From: Sulfurovum sp.
GTDB taxonomy: Bacteria; Campylobacterota; Campylobacteria; Campylobacterales; Sulfurovaceae
DNA length: 6,853 bases
Direction: 5' to 3'
NCBI GenBank assembly: GCA_022729615.1
Contig: DZAQ01000073.1
Coordinates: 1-6,853, forward strand
Below the pieces are notes generated by a model. That model was not told the origin of the DNA, did no database searches, and worked only from the letters and a program-made list of their open reading frames with translations. Of this stretch, positions 5,403-6,853 are shown one piece after another (position 1 is the stretch's first letter; each line of letters begins with the position of its first letter). Both the position numbers and the translations under genes were made by a program.

Positions 5403-5926
5403 TGGGATTTGTTGAAAAACTGTTTGAACATGGGCTGTGGCACTCACGCTTTATGATTCTTTTGGCGGTTGTTTTTGGTCTTGTTGGGGCGGTGTTGCTG
5501 TTTGCTGTAGCTAGTTTTGATATTTATAATACTGCTAGCCTTGTCGTTAACACATATGCAACCCATGCGCACCCTGCCAATTTTCATGAGGCTGTCGTTG
5601 GGGGGATTATTGGTGCGGTGGATTTGTATCTCATCGGTATTATTATGATCATTTTCTCATTTGGAGTCTATGAGCTTTTTATCTCTGATATTGACCCCGC
5701 CAAAGATGAGAATGGGCATGAAAATCAGCTTTTGGCTGTCCATTCACTCGATCAACTCAAAGACAAAATCTCCAAAGTCATCGTTATGGTGCTGGTTGTT
5801 GGTTTTTTCCAAAAAGTAGGACAAACCGTATTCACGGGGGCGTTAGAACTATTGTACCTCGCCCTCTCTATCACTGCTGTTGCTGTTGGATTGTATTTTT
5901 TGAGCAAAGTAGGACACCATGAGTAA
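5402..5926 (+). CDS. yqhA: YqhA family (UPF0114) inner-membrane protein
   Basis: This 174-residue integral membrane protein is of unknown function. The family is recognised from the block LIGIIMIIFSFGVYELFIS (about 77-95) and from the segment with LDQLKDKISKVIVMVL (about 118-133). Four hydrophobic segments are visible at roughly 17-40, 66-90, 124-141 and 148-168. The loop between the first two contains His residues (ATHAHPANFHE), and the loop after the second is acidic (SDIDPAKDENGHE). The length is close to that of E. coli YqhA (164). It starts inside the asd stop codon (TGATG) and ends in an 8-base overlap with hemE, so all three should be translated from one message. Its job is unknown, and its position between an amino-acid and a heme gene does not by itself define one. 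Confidence 0.88.
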   Translation: MGFVEKLFEHGLWHSRFMILLAVVFGLVGAVLLFAVASFDIYNTASLVVNTYATHAHPANFHEAVVGGIIGAVDLYLIGIIMIIFSFGVYELFISDIDPAKDENGHENQLLAVHSLDQLKDKISKVIVMVLVVGFFQKVGQTVFTGALELLYLALSITAVAVGLYFLSKVGHHE

Positions 5927-6853
5927 AATATTTATAGACGCTTGTTTTGGAAAAGAGACCCCCTATACGCCTGTCTGGATGATGCGGCAAGCGGGACGAT
6001 ATCTGCCCGAATACAGAGCCGTAAGAGCTGAGGCGGGTACATTTTTGGATCTTTGCCATGATCCCAAGAAAGCAGCAGAGGTGACGCTCCAACCGATAGA
6101 CATAGTCGGCGTGGACGCGGCTATACTCTTCTCTGATATTCTTGTTATACCCGATGAGATGGGGATGGATCTGGAGTTTATCACAGATTTTGGACCCAAA
6201 TTCAATGATCCGCTCACTTCACAAGAGGATCTTGATAGACTCATCGGAGGCGAAGAGGCGGCAGAGAGACTGAGCTATGTTTATGAGGCGATTCGACTCG
6301 TCCAAGAGGGGCTCAGTGAAAGAGGCGGCGATACCGCACTGATAGGATTTACAGGCGCGCCTTGGACATTGGCGACCTATATGATCGAGGGAGAGGGGAG
6401 TAAAACTTACCAAAAAAGCAAAAAAATGCTCTACTCCGATCCGGAGCTTTTGCATAATATTTTGCAAAAAGTAACCGATGTAGTCAAGCTCTATATGGAG
6501 AAACAGATCCTTGCGGGTGTCGATGCGGTGCAGATCTTCGACTCTTGGGCGGCGGCTATCGAGCCAGCCAAATATGATGAGTTTTCGTGGAGCTATATGG
6601 TGCAGATCGCTGAATATATCAAAGAGAAATATCCGCATATCCCCGTGATACTTTTCCCAAAAAGCGTCGTAGGCTTCTTAGATAAAGTCTATGGGAACTT
6701 CGATGTATTTGGTGTGGATTGGTCCACGCCTATGGCGCTGGCAAAAGAGAAGCTCGGTGAGCGGTATGTATTGCAGGGCAATATGGAGCCGTGCAGGCTT
6801 TATAGTCAAGAGGCGACGCATGCATGTGTCTCATCTCTGGCTCAAACCATGAG
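5919..6853 (+). CDS. hemE: uroporphyrinogen decarboxylase, 3' end cut by window
   Basis: This enzyme removes four carboxyl groups from uroporphyrinogen III to give coproporphyrinogen III, in the cytoplasmic heme pathway, without a cofactor. The 311 visible codons match the family: PVWMMRQAGRYLPEYR (18-33) with R23 and R27, FSDIL with D73, GAPWTLATYMIEG (146-158) with Y154, and FDSWAA with S209. These correspond to human URO-D R37, R41, D86, Y164 and S219. The conserved C-terminal His (human H339) lies past the edge; about 30 residues are missing against a usual length near 340. FPKSV (246-250) has Ser where I expect Gly (KG). The start ATG overlaps the yqhA-family stop by eight bases (ATGAGTAA), with AGGA at 5911-5914 as a likely ribosome site. 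Confidence 0.97.
   Translation, partial: MSKIFIDACFGKETPYTPVWMMRQAGRYLPEYRAVRAEAGTFLDLCHDPKKAAEVTLQPIDIVGVDAAILFSDILVIPDEMGMDLEFITDFGPKFNDPLTSQEDLDRLIGGEEAAERLSYVYEAIRLVQEGLSERGGDTALIGFTGAPWTLATYMIEGEGSKTYQKSKKMLYSDPELLHNILQKVTDVVKLYMEKQILAGVDAVQIFDSWAAAIEPAKYDEFSWSYMVQIAEYIKEKYPHIPVILFPKSVVGFLDKVYGNFDVFGVDWSTPMALAKEKLGERYVLQGNMEPCRLYSQEATHACVSSLAQTM

Overview
The window reads as a chromosomal core region of a member of the Campylobacterota, probably a free-living relative of Sulfurovum, Sulfuricurvum or Sulfurimonas. This rests on protein resemblance recalled from memory: a short 153-residue ExbB, an 831-residue GyrA close in length to Helicobacter GyrA, Asn at the GyrA quinolone-resistance position as in H. 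pylori, and a YqhA-family protein. The lineage below phylum level is an inference. There are no phage genes, transposase genes, CRISPR arrays, tRNAs or rRNAs.

Left part (1-914): a small unrecognised acidic protein gene (+) converges on msrB (-), with only two bases between their stop codons. An inverted repeat spans that junction. msrB has its own promoter with a perfect TTGACA -35 box. Between msrB and the next gene lies a 149-bp composite of short dispersed palindromic repeats (763-911). Its two ends are copies of one repeat module in inverted orientation, and the middle is a second repeat type.

Middle part (915-1882): exbB and exbD form a minus-strand pair with a 4-base overlap. They encode the inner-membrane proton-driven motor that energises TonB-dependent outer-membrane transport. 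No tonB follows exbD; the repeat composite begins three bases after its stop. A 135-bp divergent promoter region separates exbB from gyrA and holds one -10 box for each direction. A 12-codon leader ORF ends by ATGA overlap at the gyrA start.

Right part (1883-6853): gyrA, asd, a yqhA-family gene and hemE (cut by the window edge) form a tightly packed plus-strand operon with overlaps of 8, 1 and 8 bases. It joins DNA supercoiling, the branch point of lysine/threonine/methionine and diaminopimelate synthesis, an uncharacterised membrane protein, and heme synthesis. The overlaps suggest translational coupling, and only the gyrA promoter is evident.

Nothing here amounts to a new biological system. 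The points most worth a second look are the composite repeat, the gyrA leader ORF, the cluster of TTA codons at the gyrA/asd junction, and the membrane protein of unknown function embedded in the operon.
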